64,000 bases of DNA from Scenedesmus sp. ARA3. Its lineage: Eukaryota > Chlorophyta > Chlorophyceae > Sphaeropleales > Scenedesmaceae. The stretch lies in NCBI GenBank assembly GCA_004335835.1, contig RWJK01001672.1:195866-259865 (forward strand). Reading direction: 5' to 3'. Positions 1 through 13,080 of this stretch are shown here, piece by piece. A program made the translations under genes and the position numbers. Positions within the stretch are counted from its first letter, which is position 1; every line of letters starts with the position of its first letter. The notes below the pieces were generated by a model, which was not told the origin of the DNA, ran no database searches, and was given only the letters and a program-made list of their open reading frames with translations.

Positions 1-286
1 TGCAGCAGCAGCAGCAGCATGCCATGATTGTGCAGGATAGCAAGGTGCTTGGCGTGCTTTTGGGACACCAGCGAAACGCAAGCTTATTGTGCGATAGTTG
101 GAGCTTGCCCTGACGTTGTCAGCGGTGCACGGTCTGCGTCAGGGCAGCTCTATTTGGCTTTGGGCAAGCTGTCAGACAGCATGCGCTTTCTGTTCTCGAT
201 GTATCTTTTATTATAAGCATTGCTGCTTGTTTCCTCATGCTACCTGCTGCCCTCTGCACACCTGGCGGCGCTGCTGCGGACAACAG

Positions 287-1163
287 GAGCAGGCAGCCGT
301 GCTGCAGGCAATGAGCCTCGCAGACTACTCAGCGCTCAAGTCACGGCTGCTGATCACCACAGCGCTACTCACGCTAGGCGGCAGCGGAGTAGCAGCAGTC
401 GCAAGCGGCGTTGAAGCAGCTGTCCCCTTTGCAATTGGAGGCATGGCTGGGCTGCTGTACCAGCTGCTGCTGCAGCTGGGAGCGGATGCCGCAGTTGCTA
501 CTGCAGCATCTCAGTCGGATGCAGCGCAGCCGGGCAGGGCTACTGGATCAGCAGCAGCAGCAGCAGGTGATGCGCAGCAGGGCTTCCAGGCGCGTATGCT
601 GCAGCTGCTGGGCAGCTCTGCGGTGCGGCTGGCGCTGCTGACATCAGCGGCGCTGCTGGCGCTGTGGGCCGTGCAGGAGAGCGGTGAGTTGTTGGATAGA
701 GAAACAGCATTCATTACAAGCATCTTCATGTAAGTGTGCGAGCGAAGGCGCTTGAGCAGTGGCGCGCGTATTGCAGTGCTGTGCAGTTGCTGTTCGGTGC
801 GGCGATACCCCAGCGCAAAGCAGCAGCAGATACACACTTGGTCTTGATGGCAGCTGCAGTGTGCTGTGGCCAGCTGACGTAATGACCCGGCTTCCGCACC
901 ACAGCAGCTGTCTTGCTGGCTGCATAAAAGGCAGATCACTAGTGTCACTTCTCACCATTCTGCGTGCATGTCTGCTTGCAGGAACCCGCGACGGCGCAGG
1001 CGAGGGTGTGCTGCTGCAGCTGACGCCTGTTGATGCCTGGCAGCTGGGGCTGGGGCTGTGCGGCTTCATGATGTACAAGATCGCTGTGCTGGGGGTGAGC
1101 CTGGTGCCTGTGCAGCAGGGCAAGGTGCCGCAGCCAGCGCAGCAGGTGGAGAAGAATGCGTGA
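287..1163 (+). CDS. CGL160/AtpI-like membrane protein, 3' part
   Basis: Two exons are visible, 287-683 and 982-1163. They join in phase 1 and end at TGA 1161-1163; the 5' exons lie off the window. Four hydrophobic segments are seen: one after YSALKSRLL, one at PFAIGGMAGLLYQLLL, one at VRLALLTSAALLALW, and one at LGLCGFMMYKIAVLG. The opening Y-x-ALK motif, the G-rich second segment and the final GF(F/M)xYKIA motif resemble the C-terminal AtpI/UncI-like part of plant CGL160, a thylakoid protein that helps assemble the chloroplast ATP synthase. That role is known for the plant family; its use here is inference. The N-terminal half that would confirm it is missing. A different four-helix thylakoid protein is the alternative. 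Confidence 0.55.
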
Positions 1164-1350
1164 GCTGTGCGCGTGAGAGTGTGCCTGCAAAGGAGTGCGT
1201 GATGCATTTCAGTGGCTGGCAGACCGAGCAGGCTGGAGCTACAGCTGCAGGTGGCTGGAAGCAAGCTGGGGTGTGCATTGCGCACTGCGCTTGCACGATG
1301 CGGGGTGCGTCTGGCAGGTCCCGGGTGTTTGTGCATTCTGTTTTGGGTAC

Positions 1351-1355
1351 TGTAA
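1351..1355 (+). terminator. TGTAA polyadenylation word
   Basis: TGTAA lies 188 bases after the stop codon at 1163. TGTAA is the usual poly(A) signal of chlorophycean algae, so this is the likely 3' end of the CGL160-like gene. Confidence 0.5.
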
Positions 1356-1756
1356 TTGGGCGTGTTGGGTTTGTGTGTGTCCTGCTGCTTTGAAGCGGTT
1401 ATGTTGAGGAGTGCTGTTATTGTGGCAGCGTGGGTTTGTGCATCCGTCTCTGTGTGAATGCAGCGGGATGGCGCGGCAGGAGCACAGCTGTGCTTGCTTG
1501 TTGGGCAGCTCCAGGGTCACCACCTAGAAGGAGGTGCCTCTGCAGTTGCCATGCACTGCTAGGAGCAGAGAAGCGTAACTTGTTGTCTATTACAGATGCT
1601 GAGGTGAAGGTGAAGCGGTTTGTGTCGGATGATGCTTGGGGTTCTGTCAGGTTACTGGTGTCTAGGTTCATTGCTGATTTTTTTGAAAAGGCTTGGGGTG
1701 TGCGTAATGCTTGCAAACACGAGGGCGTAGTTGCCGCTACATTGGGGCGCGGGGCC

Positions 1757-1798
1757 GATGGCGTTGATGCTATGGCTTGATGAGTAGCATGATGATGA
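1757..1798 (+). repeat. Dispersed repeat, copy 1
   Basis: This 42-44 base segment matches 41103-41144 with about five mismatches. It contains the shared core TGATGCTATGGCTTGATG. Both copies lie just downstream of plus-strand genes. Confidence 0.6.
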
Positions 1799-2803
1799 GG
1801 AGCAGAGAAGCTTGCTATTCTGCAGTTGCTCTGGCTAGGCTGCTATGCAGGCAGGCTGTTGTGCACTGCATTGTTGCCAGCTCACTGTGCTGGATGCAGT
1901 AGCGGTCAGCATTACTTACTCACTTTGCACTCTCAGCACGGCACGCTGTGTGAATGTCGGCAGCAGTGAAGTGGGCTATATCATGGATAGTCTTGCGGTT
2001 TGTTTTTTGTTTGACAGCTGTATGTTTGGCAACTATGCATGGGTTGGCCATATGTTCTTGTAGCAGCAAGCAAAAGGCTGTGTGCAGCAGGTAACTTTGC
2101 TGTGTAAGTTTGTTGAACGGCGGACGTTAGCAGTGCTACCCTGTTTTGTGCAATAGCTGCATGTACCATGCTCGTGACCTGCACTTGTATACAAGCTGGG
2201 CCCAGCCTATGTACTACCGCGTAGCTAGGCGTGCAGGCCACGTTGTTTGCTGGTGTGGATGGTGTACAAAAAGCACCGTGTGCGTCAGTTGTGCATAAAT
2301 AGTGTGTTGAAGTGGCTCCTCTGCTTGCAATGTGTTCAAGCTGTTTGTGTTTTTGTGTTTTAGGCAGCTGCTGCACTGTTGGTATGTATAACACAGCTGA
2401 GGGGTTTCATGCAGACAGCCAGATTCTGTTATTGGGCAATGGCAACTGTAGGGCGTTCGCACTGCGTCCTTTTGCTGGCCTCAACTCCACAAGGGTTTTT
2501 CATGCCTATATTGGCGTGTAGTGCGTGCGGTGAGCACCATTGTAGGCATACATGGTGCACACAGCCTGTGCGGCAGTGCCTCGGATAGCAAGCATCCGTT
2601 GGGTGCCTGTCAGCTGCGCACATGCACATGCAAGGTTGGCGCAAGCAGCAGCCAGCTCTCCACGGGCAGCCGTACATTGATCTAGAACCACACTGGCGGG
2701 AAGTATGCCTGGTATGTTGCAGTGCTGCTGGTCATGTCATTCTACCATGAAACGGAGCATGTGGAGTAGCAGTGGCGAGATGATGCTGTGCATTATCATC
2801 AGT

Positions 2804-2875
2804 CACTGATGGCTAGGCCAGGGTGGCACTGAGTGCTCTGCTCGTGCACTGATGGCCCGGCCAGGGTGGTCAGCA
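2804..2875. repeat. Two-unit 43-bp tandem repeat
   Basis: CACTGATGGC followed by GGCCAGGGTGG occurs at 2804 and again at 2847. No coding role is apparent. Confidence 0.6.
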
Positions 2876-3516
2876 GCAGATGTTGATTATGCAGCAGCTC
2901 TGCCGGTGCAGCGTGCTGGCAAGCATATACAGCAGAAGTTTGGGGAGATGCATCAATGCTCGTGTCTGGCAGTTGGGCTGTGTTGCCTGTAGCCTGCTCC
3001 AGAGTCTCTGCCTGCCAGTGGGCAGGCACCTGTCCTGCTCAGCTTATTACACAGCACTGTCGATCTGCAGGACGCGAGCTGGACATATCACGTAGCATTT
3101 ATGCGCGTTGATAATACTGCGGTGTTTGTCGCTGTTGTTGCACACGCCAATGGTTGCGTGCCATGCGTTTCTGGCAATGTAACAGAGACCTGTCAGGTGC
3201 ACCCTGTCCGCGAAATTTTGCCTTCAAACTAATTGTGACGCATACTAATACATGATTCGGTTGCTTGATTGACACAGAGCTGGCCATCTGTCTATACGTT
3301 TGACTTGGTCTGGGTTCTCTCTTTGAGCTTTCTGGCGCTTTGAAGCGACTCTCATACAATTTAAACCACTCGCGAACGTTTTCGTGGAACCTGCTGGTCA
3401 CCTAGGTGCCTGGAAGCTGCAAACTGCGCGACGCAAGCCAGCTGTTCTTGCAGTCTTTGAGGCGCGCTATCTGGGGCGCATCAACATCAGCAGCACCTAA
3501 GACAAGTTTGATTGAG

Positions 3517-6500
3517 ATGCAAAGCAGAGACACTTCTGCTGCGGGTGTGACCGGCGCCATGGACAAGACCACTGGCACCATTGCCATAGGCATCACAGGG
3601 TATGCGCTTGAACAGCAGAGCCAGCAAAAGATCCTAGTTATGGGTACAAGCGCGTCGCTCAGCCTCTTGCCGTCGTGCAGGGATGTGGAGGCTGCAAAGC
3701 AGGAGAGGATGCGTAACTTCAAGAGGTAAAGTTGACTCTGACTCTTGCTGCAGCAGCTGCAGCTGCTGTTTCTGTGTCAGCTGCAGAATAGCTTTCTTCG
3801 CTGCAGGATGGAATCTCTGACATTGTTTATGGATTCTGCAGGCGTGCCGGCTGTTGCATCAAGGTAGCGCCATGGGTGTCCGCCATCAGCTGCATCATGG
3901 TTGGCGTTGGCCTGGGTGTCTGGTGAGTGCCAGTTTGCTGCAGCAGCATGAGCAGCAACATTGTTCACAACAAACAAGCTTGCAGCTTGCGGCATGTGCA
4001 CAGCATAGTTGTCAACCTTGATGCACCAGCCATCCCACTAGTGCTTGCTTGTGACGGTTCAAACCATCCTGTGCCGACTTCACACCACCAACTCTTCTCA
4101 TGAATCCTGCAGGTATGTTTACACCAAGCGCTGCCTAGGGCTGACACAGGAGATCACCCAGCAGCTGTTCAAGCAGCCAATGGCACTGGTGCAGCTGCTT
4201 GGTGACGTGCTGGGCTGGACAACACTGCTGATGGTCATTGTGGTGTCCTGCCTGTTGGGCATCACTGTGTTTGTGTCGTTGATGCGGACATACCAGTACT
4301 CTGCACGCCTGCCAAGCACCAGTTGCGGTGAGCCCATGGCACAGACAGGACCTCAACAGCCATGGCTGCTCAAACTGCAGTGCTGCTGTGCTGGTAGTCC
4401 TGCAGCATCAGCAACATTACTGCTGTGACACCATGCATCAGCCACCGGCTCTGCTGGCAACTTGAGTCTTGCACATGAGCATGCTGTTGCAGCAATTGAC
4501 TCTGGGCATGGCTGTTTCTTACTCAACACGAATTTCCAATAACCTTTGTGTCTCCCGCGCTGCTCACATGCAGGTGCGCCTGGCAAGCTGTCATACGGCT
4601 CCTATGCTGGCTTCACCGCCATCCTCAACTTCGGCTGGTGGCTGCTGACCATTGTGGTGGCACTGATGATTGCCGGCAACCTGGTGTGGCTGACAGCGGC
4701 ATTCCTCTTCAACAGCGCCTTGACCATGGGAGTCACGTGAGTATAACCGCACACTGGCGAAGGCGTTGAGCGATGTATGCACAATGTCAACAGACATCGA
4801 CGCACCTCTGTAGTGGGCATATGTGTCATTTAGCTGCCAACATGGCATACGCTTGTCTTGTTGACAGGCAACGACATCACCATGCACCATGCTTGTGTTT
4901 GTTTGTCCAGGCCCACACCTGACGCAGCTGTGACCAGCGCCCAGTACTACAACGCAGCTCGTGACGCGCTTGACGGCCTGAGGACGTACAGCACTGTTGT
5001 GGCGCCCAAGGTGCCAGCTGGTGTGGCCTCACAGCCTGATGTGCAGAGCATGAACGCCAACGTCAACAGCTTCTTGGCTGCCTCCGAGAATGTGCCGCTC
5101 ACTGTGTGCCCAGTCAACTGCTTCAACATGGGCTCCTTCTACGGTGCGTGATTGGGTGCAGGCGGCAATTGAGTGAGCCCCGCCAGGTTCACGAACAGCT
5201 GCGGATTGCTGGTGGACGTCAAATTGTTAGGCTACTTTGGATGAGAGCCTGCTGCTGTAGGCAGAGACTGCTGCAGCGATGGCAGACTAATGTTGTTTTT
5301 GGTGGTGGTTGCTGACATATTTTGTGCCCGCGTTTTCTGTTGATGCAGACACTCTGGGCCTGAGCAACAGCTGCATCTGCTCAGATGCCAACATGCAGCA
5401 GCTCAGGGAGCAGGCTGACACCACCTGGAAGGTGAGTGCTGCAGCGTAACCAGTAGCAACAGCAGCAACAGCAGTAGTAAGGGCCTTGTTGAAGTGTAAC
5501 AGAGTGTGTCAGTTCATCCGATAGAGAATTGACACGTGTCCGCTGCCGCTTGGTTCAACTGTGTGCTGCTCCTCATGTCTTGCTTTTCTTGCAGTTCCTG
5601 GTGCACGTCCTGGCTGCGCTGGCGCTGATGGGCCTGGGCTGCCTGTGGCAGCTGATGAACGCATCTGCCAACTTTGCCCATGCGCGCCGCGACATGCGCG
5701 AGGCTCCTGGCCGCAATGAGCCAGCCCAGTTCCTTACTGGGGTGAGATCCTGCGCAGCGTTATAGGCCAGCATGAGAAGCACAGCACGGCGTTGCGGTGT
5801 GCAACTGCAGCAGCAATGTTGATTATGTGCACACACCAGGTGCAGGTGATGTGGTGCTACAACATGCTGCCCCGCATGTGTTGTGCTAATCTTCCGCTTG
5901 CTGGGACATTTGGATGGATCGCAGGACGCATATGCTGCCGTGCACGCATCACCCTACACCCCCAACAAGAAGGCTACCCCCAGCGGCATCAAGCGCGACC
6001 AGGTGAGATGGCTGCTCTGTAAGACATACATGCGCACCTGCCAGCAACCCAGCAGTAGTTCAGCCTGCATACAGCCGAACTGCCATGCTCAGCACACTGT
6101 GGTTTAAGGGTGGCAAGCAGGGCATGCTGCCGCAAAAATTGCACACAGCTTTGTGATGCTGCAAGTGTGCCGACACGTATTCTCCTGGAATGCTCTTGGC
6201 CGTTCAGGACTCTGGCCGCAGCCCCGACACATCCATGTTCCCCGCCACCACGGAGTTTGCGCCAGCCATGCCCGAGGCCGTGCCTGAGCCAGCAGCACCA
6301 GTGGAGCACATGACATACAACAGCGCGTACGAGACCTACCAGGAGACGCCCATGGAGCAGGCAACACCCAACCGCCGCGCCTCCTCACCCTCACCCAGGT
6401 GCGCGCAGCACAGCATCAAGGCGCACAACCGTAGGAGTTCCTGGCTGATTCGCAGGCACGGCAGGGCAGCTGGGTTGCCTCTTGCACGTGATGCCTGTGT

Positions 6501-6966
6501 CGTGTTGGGCTGCAAGCAGAGTATCAGTTGTGGCAATCATGTGCAAGCTTACCTGCAGTGGTCTGTGCCAATCTTGTAAGATGGCTTACGGCGCATGTGG
6601 TGTTTGGCATGTGCTGTGTGCGCAGGAGCAACGAGGCAGAGCAGCCAAGCCCCAGCAGTGGTGGACGCGGCGCTACCTTCAACTCCACTGCACAGCGCTA
6701 CGCAGCATACAGGCTGCGCGCTGCCCAGGGTGAGTGCTGCTAAGGAGGCATCTTGTGAGCTGAAGTGATGAATGTTGGCGCCAAAACTGCGCAGGTACTG
6801 CTGCAAAGATGTGCTGGTCAGATGTACACTGTTGCCTGTACTGTCCAAAGTCTGCAAACATTGTTTGTTGCTTCTATCTGACGCCTGTTTCGTGGCCTTC
6901 CTGTTGATGCATGCAGCTGCAGCAGGCAAGCCCGCCAGCGAGGGCCGCAAGCAGTGGATGCGCTGA
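3517..6966 (+). CDS. Multi-pass membrane protein, paralogue 1 (unknown family)
   Basis: Ten exons join in consistent phase: 3517-3725, 4113-4327, 4574-4736, 4911-5143, 5349-5431, 5595-5741, 5925-6002, 6208-6398, 6626-6729 and 6917-6966, giving about 490 residues. Membrane segments are seen in exon 2 (TTLLMVIVVSCLLGITVFV), exon 3 (WWLLTIVVALMIAGNLVWL) and exon 6 (HVLAALALMGLG). Between the last two lies a non-membrane region with CPVNC and then SCIC, which suggests disulphides on the lumenal or outer side. The tail after HARRDMRE is polar and rich in Pro, Ser and Glu, so probably cytosolic. The gene at 14520-17890 shares this plan and its exon lengths. I do not recognise the family and assign no function. 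The first exon and its ATG are the least certain part. Confidence 0.7.
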
Positions 6967-9926
6967 GTTACGGAGGCAGCAGGCTTTGAGTGGGTGGCGC
7001 ATGCGCCACCTTGACCAGCAGCAGCGAGCTAGGGGACTCTGGCATTGTCAGACATCCTGGCCGCTGCCGCAGCAGCAGGGACCTTGACGTTGGATGCTTC
7101 TACACATGCAGTCTCGCTTTGATGAGGCAGGTTTGAAGTACAGCGCGTCACAGAGCAGCAGCGGGCAGCTGGCATCCTGCCGAACGGCGCATGATGTGTG
7201 CAAGCAGACACAGCAGCAACATCTGCTGTGAGACCAAGCAGGACTGTGCAGTTGCCGTGACCTTTGCAGATGGGTGTGATTGTCGTAGCAGATTGGTAGT
7301 TTGACCTGACATGGAGTGACCAATGCAGCAGTGACCTTACATTTTACCTGATTTGCATGTCTCCCTACCATCGTGACCGGCGAATTCATTCATTCAAAGC
7401 TTTTTCTTGTTTGCGTGTGCCCTAGTCAGACTGTGTGTGGTGTGGCAATTGAATCAGGGCTGGCATAGGATAGTCCTTGTGCCAGCTGGGGAGTAGGACC
7501 ACACATTACAAAGTGTGCTGCTTTGAAGGGCACGCATGCCTGCCTACATAGCTGTGTGTGTTGTCCTCAATCGAGCCTGTCAGCAGCAACATGTCGTGCT
7601 TGCAATGTGTTACAAATATGCCTCTATTAGGGGGACTGCGCGCCAAAGTATGTGAGCAGTGTCCAGGGTTGCACGGTTCCAGGCATGTCCAGATTGCGCA
7701 ACACATCAAATCTCACTGTAAGGCAGATGTTGCGTCCACACGTCCACAGTGAGTGTTATGTAACAATTCAAGTTGCTGCGGTCCCGCACACCTGGTATTG
7801 AAGCGGCGTGCAAAAGAGTCTTCACAATGCTTGCTGAGTAGTGCGCGGCAAACTGACATTGCAGCGCTGCAGCAGCTAGCTGCTGCCTCAAAAAGCACAG
7901 TCCAACATCAAGCTGTAATGCATTATCTGGGAGTAAAGTAAGTGGGTGCAACACCAAGTGGCTGACGCCCCTTGAAGACCCAACACCAAGCTGACTTTCA
8001 AAAGTTCTAGCAGCTACAGACTGCAGCACACTGCACAGCAGCAGGCAGCAGTGCGCGGGGCCATGTCGACCCAAGTCACACACTGCATATCACAATGGTT
8101 TGACAGCACATTCATCAACAGGCTGGCAGCAGTGCAGTTGTGACAAATGACAGAACTCTCGACATGTGATTGATACCACACAAACGGAGTGCCCCAGCCA
8201 TCATGGCCATCATGGATCATGATGATCCTGGGCTGCAGTGCTTGCTACAGCTGCCAGGGTGAGACTCAGTGCAAAGGCTCATGCCTGAACAGCCTCTGCC
8301 TTGACCAATTGCTTGCAAGCACAATGGTTCACCATGCCCTAACCACGTGCGCACAGTCTTGACTTTCTTGCCTCCAATGCACCGCTTCTGACAGCTGTCA
8401 GGGCTACCATCAGTGCACCTGAGCAGCAACGGTTTCAACCTCAATCAGAGGTTGGCGAGTGCCACCTCACAATGTAGCATGGCAATTCACGACAGTCTTC
8501 ACATCAGCAGCAGCAGCTGCTGCATTGGGGGGAACCATCTGGTCCACCAGCCCTCAGGCATCAATGGCAGTGCTGCGCATACAATGTAGCACTGCGGTGC
8601 AGGCACATGCGCATCCCCAAGGCAATGCTTGAAGTTGTGCAACGCAGAACCTGCTGCAGCAACTGCAATGCGCTAGGGCTTTTCACACTGTTGTGCAGAA
8701 GGCAATGGTTGCCAAGCGGATAGTCAACGATCTGCCTTCACAACCAGGCCCAACCTCCCGCCTAGGATGGCTGCATCAATCAATTAAACATGCATGTGCA
8801 TTGAGTGCTGCAGCCTAAAATATTAATATAGTTGACTGGTGGGAGCCAGATGGCACATGCCGGTACCATACATACTACTAACATATGTGGTTACATAGAA
8901 AATGTTCTATCATAGATAACGGCAGACCAGCGGTTCTGCTGCACCTGGCAGAGGTTCAAGCGTCACCACAAACACAGTCAATTAAGAGCAAGCGCACAGG
9001 CATGTGAGAGCACATGCTCTGCATGCAGTGACATGCATGGTGTGTATTTAGAAGCAACAACCAATCCGTAAGTCATAATTGCTCATCGGCAGCATCGCAG
9101 CAGTCGCGCATGAACCAAAAGCATATGTTGGAGCCATGCGATCATGCTTGCTGCTTGCAACTTCAATTGTTAGGCCAAGTTGCATACTCTGTAGCCTAGG
9201 GATCAACCTCCCAAATGCACAACCCCACTCATACCAAACACAGTCTCAGCACGATAACTAAGTAAACGCAACACCTCAGCTGCTCAGCAGCATAAAAAGG
9301 AAGCTGCAGCTGCAGCTTCAAACAGTGCACTTGTTACTGCAGCACTGATAGTGAGGTTTCATGAGACTCGATCAGGCAAGGGTTGCTGGCAGATGACTGC
9401 TGGGTGTGCACAGCACGAGCTGTGCAACCCCAAAGCAATGCCAAGCTGCGGGCCAAAGTAGTGGCAGCTCACCAACAGATCAACAGTTCAACAGATCAAT
9501 GCACTGCTGTGGGGCACGCGTCACACAACCAATGCACATGCATTCTCTACATCAAAAACCACCTGCTGCCAACCACATGTACGCTATCAGCAGCAGCACG
9601 AAGAAAATCCAGAACCACATCCCAACTGTCCACGTCACCCATGAAATGCATGTCTCGTCACAACCGTCTATCAGTTGCAGAGCCGACATGCAAGCCACCA
9701 CATGCCCTGATGTCTTGGCACCACCTGAAACCCATCACCCATCACCCAAACCTCACATGCAACAGCCTGCTACACCTGCAACAATCTTCAAGCGGCACGA
9801 ACCAATCACCACCTCATGTGCTGCATGCACAAGCGGCACCTGCAAAACCTTGCCGCCAGTATCAAACATGCAAAACCCCAGTGACACCAGCAATCAGTCG
9901 CATGCTATGATCTGTCATAACATGGG
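6967..9926. other. Convergent 3' UTRs / intergenic
   Basis: This lies between two convergent genes. TGTAA at 7717-7721 is a possible plus-strand poly(A) signal, and TTACA at 8891-8895 is one for the minus-strand gene. From about 8,200 to 9,900 the plus strand is strongly C/A-rich, as expected for a long minus-strand 3' UTR with G/T-rich sense. I see no exon. Confidence 0.45.
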
Positions 9927-12414
9927 TTATAACTTCCCCAGCTTGTGTCCCACCAGTGCCCGCATCAGGGGCCAGTAGGGCCAGGAGGCCACGCACAGGC
10001 GTGCAGTCTGCTCGTTATCCATCATCATCAGCATACTCCAGCCTGCAGTGGCACGGCACATGGCAGGCACACACAGCAGCAGTGTTACTGCCAGCACCTG
10101 ATGAAGGCCACTTGAGCTCTGCAGTTGCACGGCAGGCACATTTACAAGAGGAGTACTGTTTCCAGCATTTGCCACTCACCGAAGGCCATGATGATGGCCC
10201 TGCCCCGCATCAAATTCCTGTCAACGGAATCAGCCAGTGTCTCATAATCCGCCAGGTCCATGCAGCCATAGCACAGCCGCTGCACACCAAAGCAGCCAGG
10301 CACCTCAGCAGCAGCAGCCAGCAGGCAGCCAGCCATGCCCTGCGCAGCAGCACAGCCGCTGCTGCCACTGCTGCTGCTGCTCTCCATCTTTCCCTCAGCT
10401 GCTGCTGCTGCCGCTGCAATTGCTGGGCTGTCAATCGCGCGCTGCAGCTGCAGGCGCAGCTGCTGCCGCTCCTCGTTTAAACGTGCCACGGCTCGATCAA
10501 ACAGGCTCCAGGAAGCGTCCAGCTGCTGCAGCTGCTGCTGCCGCATTGGGACTTGTGCAGCAGCAGCAGCCCAGAAGCCCGCGGGCAGTATGTCTGGCTT
10601 ACCTGCATGACGCAGCAGCGGCGGCAGCAACAGCGTTGGATTGTCAGTGCATGACAGCAGCTGCAGCAGCTGCTTGGCGCATGGTCGTGTGCTGCATTTG
10701 CGCAGAGCGGCAACGTATGCATGGGGCATTTGGGCTACTTCAAGGCAGCCTGAGGGGCTGAACGGGATGCAGCCCTGTCATCAGCACACCAACCACCGTC
10801 ACATGCCAACGTCAGAGATGACAACCAGCATTTAGATCACCTCACCTGTCACAAGATTCAAGATAGCCATGCCGGCATTCGACCCAGCGGCTGCTGCTGC
10901 TGCTGCTGCGGCAGCACCCCCGCCTGCACCTGCGCTGCTGCTGCTGCTGCTGCTGCTGCCTTGCACCTCCCGTGTGTGTCCAGCTGTATGGTTGAGCCTC
11001 CAAGCACTTAATGCTTCCAGCAGGCCATAAGGAAAAGGAGGGAAGCCAGTGGCATCAGGGCCAGGCCTAGGTGCTGCCCGTGCTGCTGCTGCTGCTGCTG
11101 CCGCTGGGCTAGCGCAGGAAGCATCAGGCTGTGTTGCAGCTGCTGCTGCTGCTGCTGGCTGTGCTGCTGCTGCCGCCAGTGTGGCATGACTGCCAGCTGC
11201 TGCTTCAATCTTGAAAGCAGAAATGTGCGCAGCACTCTGCTGCTTGTCGGCTGATGTGGCATGTTCAGCTGGCAGCAGTGGCATGGAAGCCAGCTGGTCT
11301 AAGACAGTCCTGATGTATGCAGTGTAGCGGTCGCGCAGCACGGCTGCCTCCTGCAAGGCATGACAGAGCAACGCAGTACAGTCATGGCACATGGATGATG
11401 TGTCTTGTGTCACAATACTTATATGTCGCGTGACCTGTGTATGACTTATATCTCACGTGCCACTCAGCAATCCTGCAACACACGCCTTGAGGCCTAGCAG
11501 ATACACAAAGCAAACAGAGTAGCAGTGGACACCTAAGGTGATTAGGCAGGAAGGATCTGGCAATGCAAGCGACGCAACGATAATTCACCAGCTACGTTGT
11601 CGCTTGACATGCAGCATGTGCCCGATCAAGAGCGCCTATCAAATACCGCATGCACACACCTGCACATGCTGCTGCTGCAGCTGCTGCTTCTTCGCCTGGT
11701 CCGCCTGCACGCGCTGCTTGTATACACTCTCGCTGGCTGCTGCTGCAGCAGCGGCGGCTGTGGCAGCAGCAGCGCTGCTGTGTGGCTGCCGTTCCACCTG
11801 TAGCAGCCGCTTTCCCTTCCCTGTGCATATCTCATCAGCCACATGCGCTGCTGCATCCGCTGCTGCATCCGCTGCTGCATGCGCTGCTGCATCTGCTGCT
11901 AAATCTGCTGCTGGGCCTACAGACAGGCTCAGATTGGCTAGCCCTGCCACCATGCACTCCTGGCTGCCCAGTGCACCCTCAATTGCCTGTAGCTTGGAGG
12001 TTAGTGCAGCATGCTGCTCCTGCAGCTGCAGCAGCAGCTGCTGCTGCGCCTGCACCTCCTCCTGCAGCTGCTGCTCCTGTAGGGTAGGTGTAAGGGTAGG
12101 GGCAGCGCAACAGCAGCGGGCACGTATGTTGCTGGATGGTGCAGTGGGAACTATCTGTGTGCTACTCACTATTGTGTGCGCTAAAATGCTGTGTACTCGA
12201 CGTGTTTTGCGGCCAGCAGAAGCCGAGAGGCACACCGCCAGATAGGAGCAGTGGCTGTGATCAGAGCTGTCGAGACTACCAGCAAGGCTCGACGGCAAAT
12301 ATATGACATGCAGGTGCCTAGAAACACCTCCAACACGCAACACTGCATGGTGGCAGTACTAAGCAGCTGGGCTGAGCACTCTGATACAAGGTTGTGCCAT
12401 GCAACACTGGCAGC

Positions 12415-12446
<32 letters not shown>

Positions 12447-12556
12447 GTCAAGGGGATTGGTGACTCACCATGGTCTGGTTGCGCCTGCGGGACTTCAACA
12501 CTGCCTCGTAGCCTTTGCAGTACCTGCCTTTCACCTTGGGCGGCCTGCCACGCCTG

Positions 12557-12590
<34 letters not shown>

Positions 12591-13080
12591 TCTGCCACCG
12601 CCAACTGTTCTCTGGCACGCTGCGCTCCACGACATGTTGCACTCCGGGTGCAGGGAAGCTGACGTTCTCTGCCTGCAGGTGCTGTTGGTGCTGCGGCCAG
12701 TGCTGCTGCTGCAAGTGCTGCAGATGTTGCGCTTGCAGCAGCAGAATCTGCTCTGAGAGCGCCGCTGATTCTAGGCTGTTAGGAATGGCTATCCCAGCAG
12801 GGAGCGGCGCATGCTGCTGCAAACCTTGCTGCTGGTTTAAGCTAAGGAAATGCTGTTGCACATGGGGCTGCTGCTGCTGGTGTGCATGTGGGGGTGGGAG
12901 TGCTACAGCTGCTGTTGTGCTGCCAGAGCGCGCTGGGGCCGCAAACCCTTGACGTGGAGGGGTGGAAACAAGCGACGGAAACAGCACAGGGGCATTCTGT
13001 GCGGTCTCGGCGTCGCTCCATTCAAAGGCGTCTGCGAGAAATGAAATGAAATCGTCTTCCACACGCTGGAAGTTCTGCAT
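9927..13080 (-). CDS. bZIP-like transcription factor
   Basis: Five exons join in phase: 13080-12469, 12076-11660, 11350-10846, 10749-10180 and 10042-9927, giving about 739 residues. The N-terminal 165 residues are Gln/His/Pro-rich. Residues 175-182 read RRRGRPPK, an AT-hook-like basic patch, followed by GYEAVLKSRRRNQTM and then, across the first intron, a leucine/glutamine coiled coil (EQQLQEEVQ...). The pattern AVxKxR before a coiled coil fits the AVRKYREKKK type of plant and algal bZIP basic region, though the DNA-contact residues are not classical. Long Ala and Ser runs separate this from a conserved-looking C-terminal part (MDLADYETLADSVDR, MRALVGHKLGKL). A nuclear DNA-binding role is inference. 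A 51-base in-frame stretch at 10602-10548 could be a tiny intron or coding sequence. Confidence 0.6.

Larger units (their letters stand above)
1164..3516. other. 3' UTR and intergenic stretch
   Basis: The first part is the G/T-rich 3' UTR of the gene ending at 1163. From about 1,400 to 3,100 the sequence stays G/T-rich on the plus strand and I see no exon with convincing splice sites. From about 3,100 to 3,516 the composition is more even; this is probably the promoter and 5' UTR of the next gene. Two repeats, at 1757-1798 and 2804-2875, are described separately. Confidence 0.5.

Noticed and set aside
1430..1780. 116-codon plus-strand frame after the CGL160-like gene
   Set aside because: It begins at GTG, has no splice context or motif, and lies in a G/T-rich 3' region.
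9383..9978. Two overlapping plus-strand frames of 175-190 codons
   Set aside because: They are caused by the C/A-rich composition opposite the bZIP-like gene's 3' region, with no motif and no partner exon.
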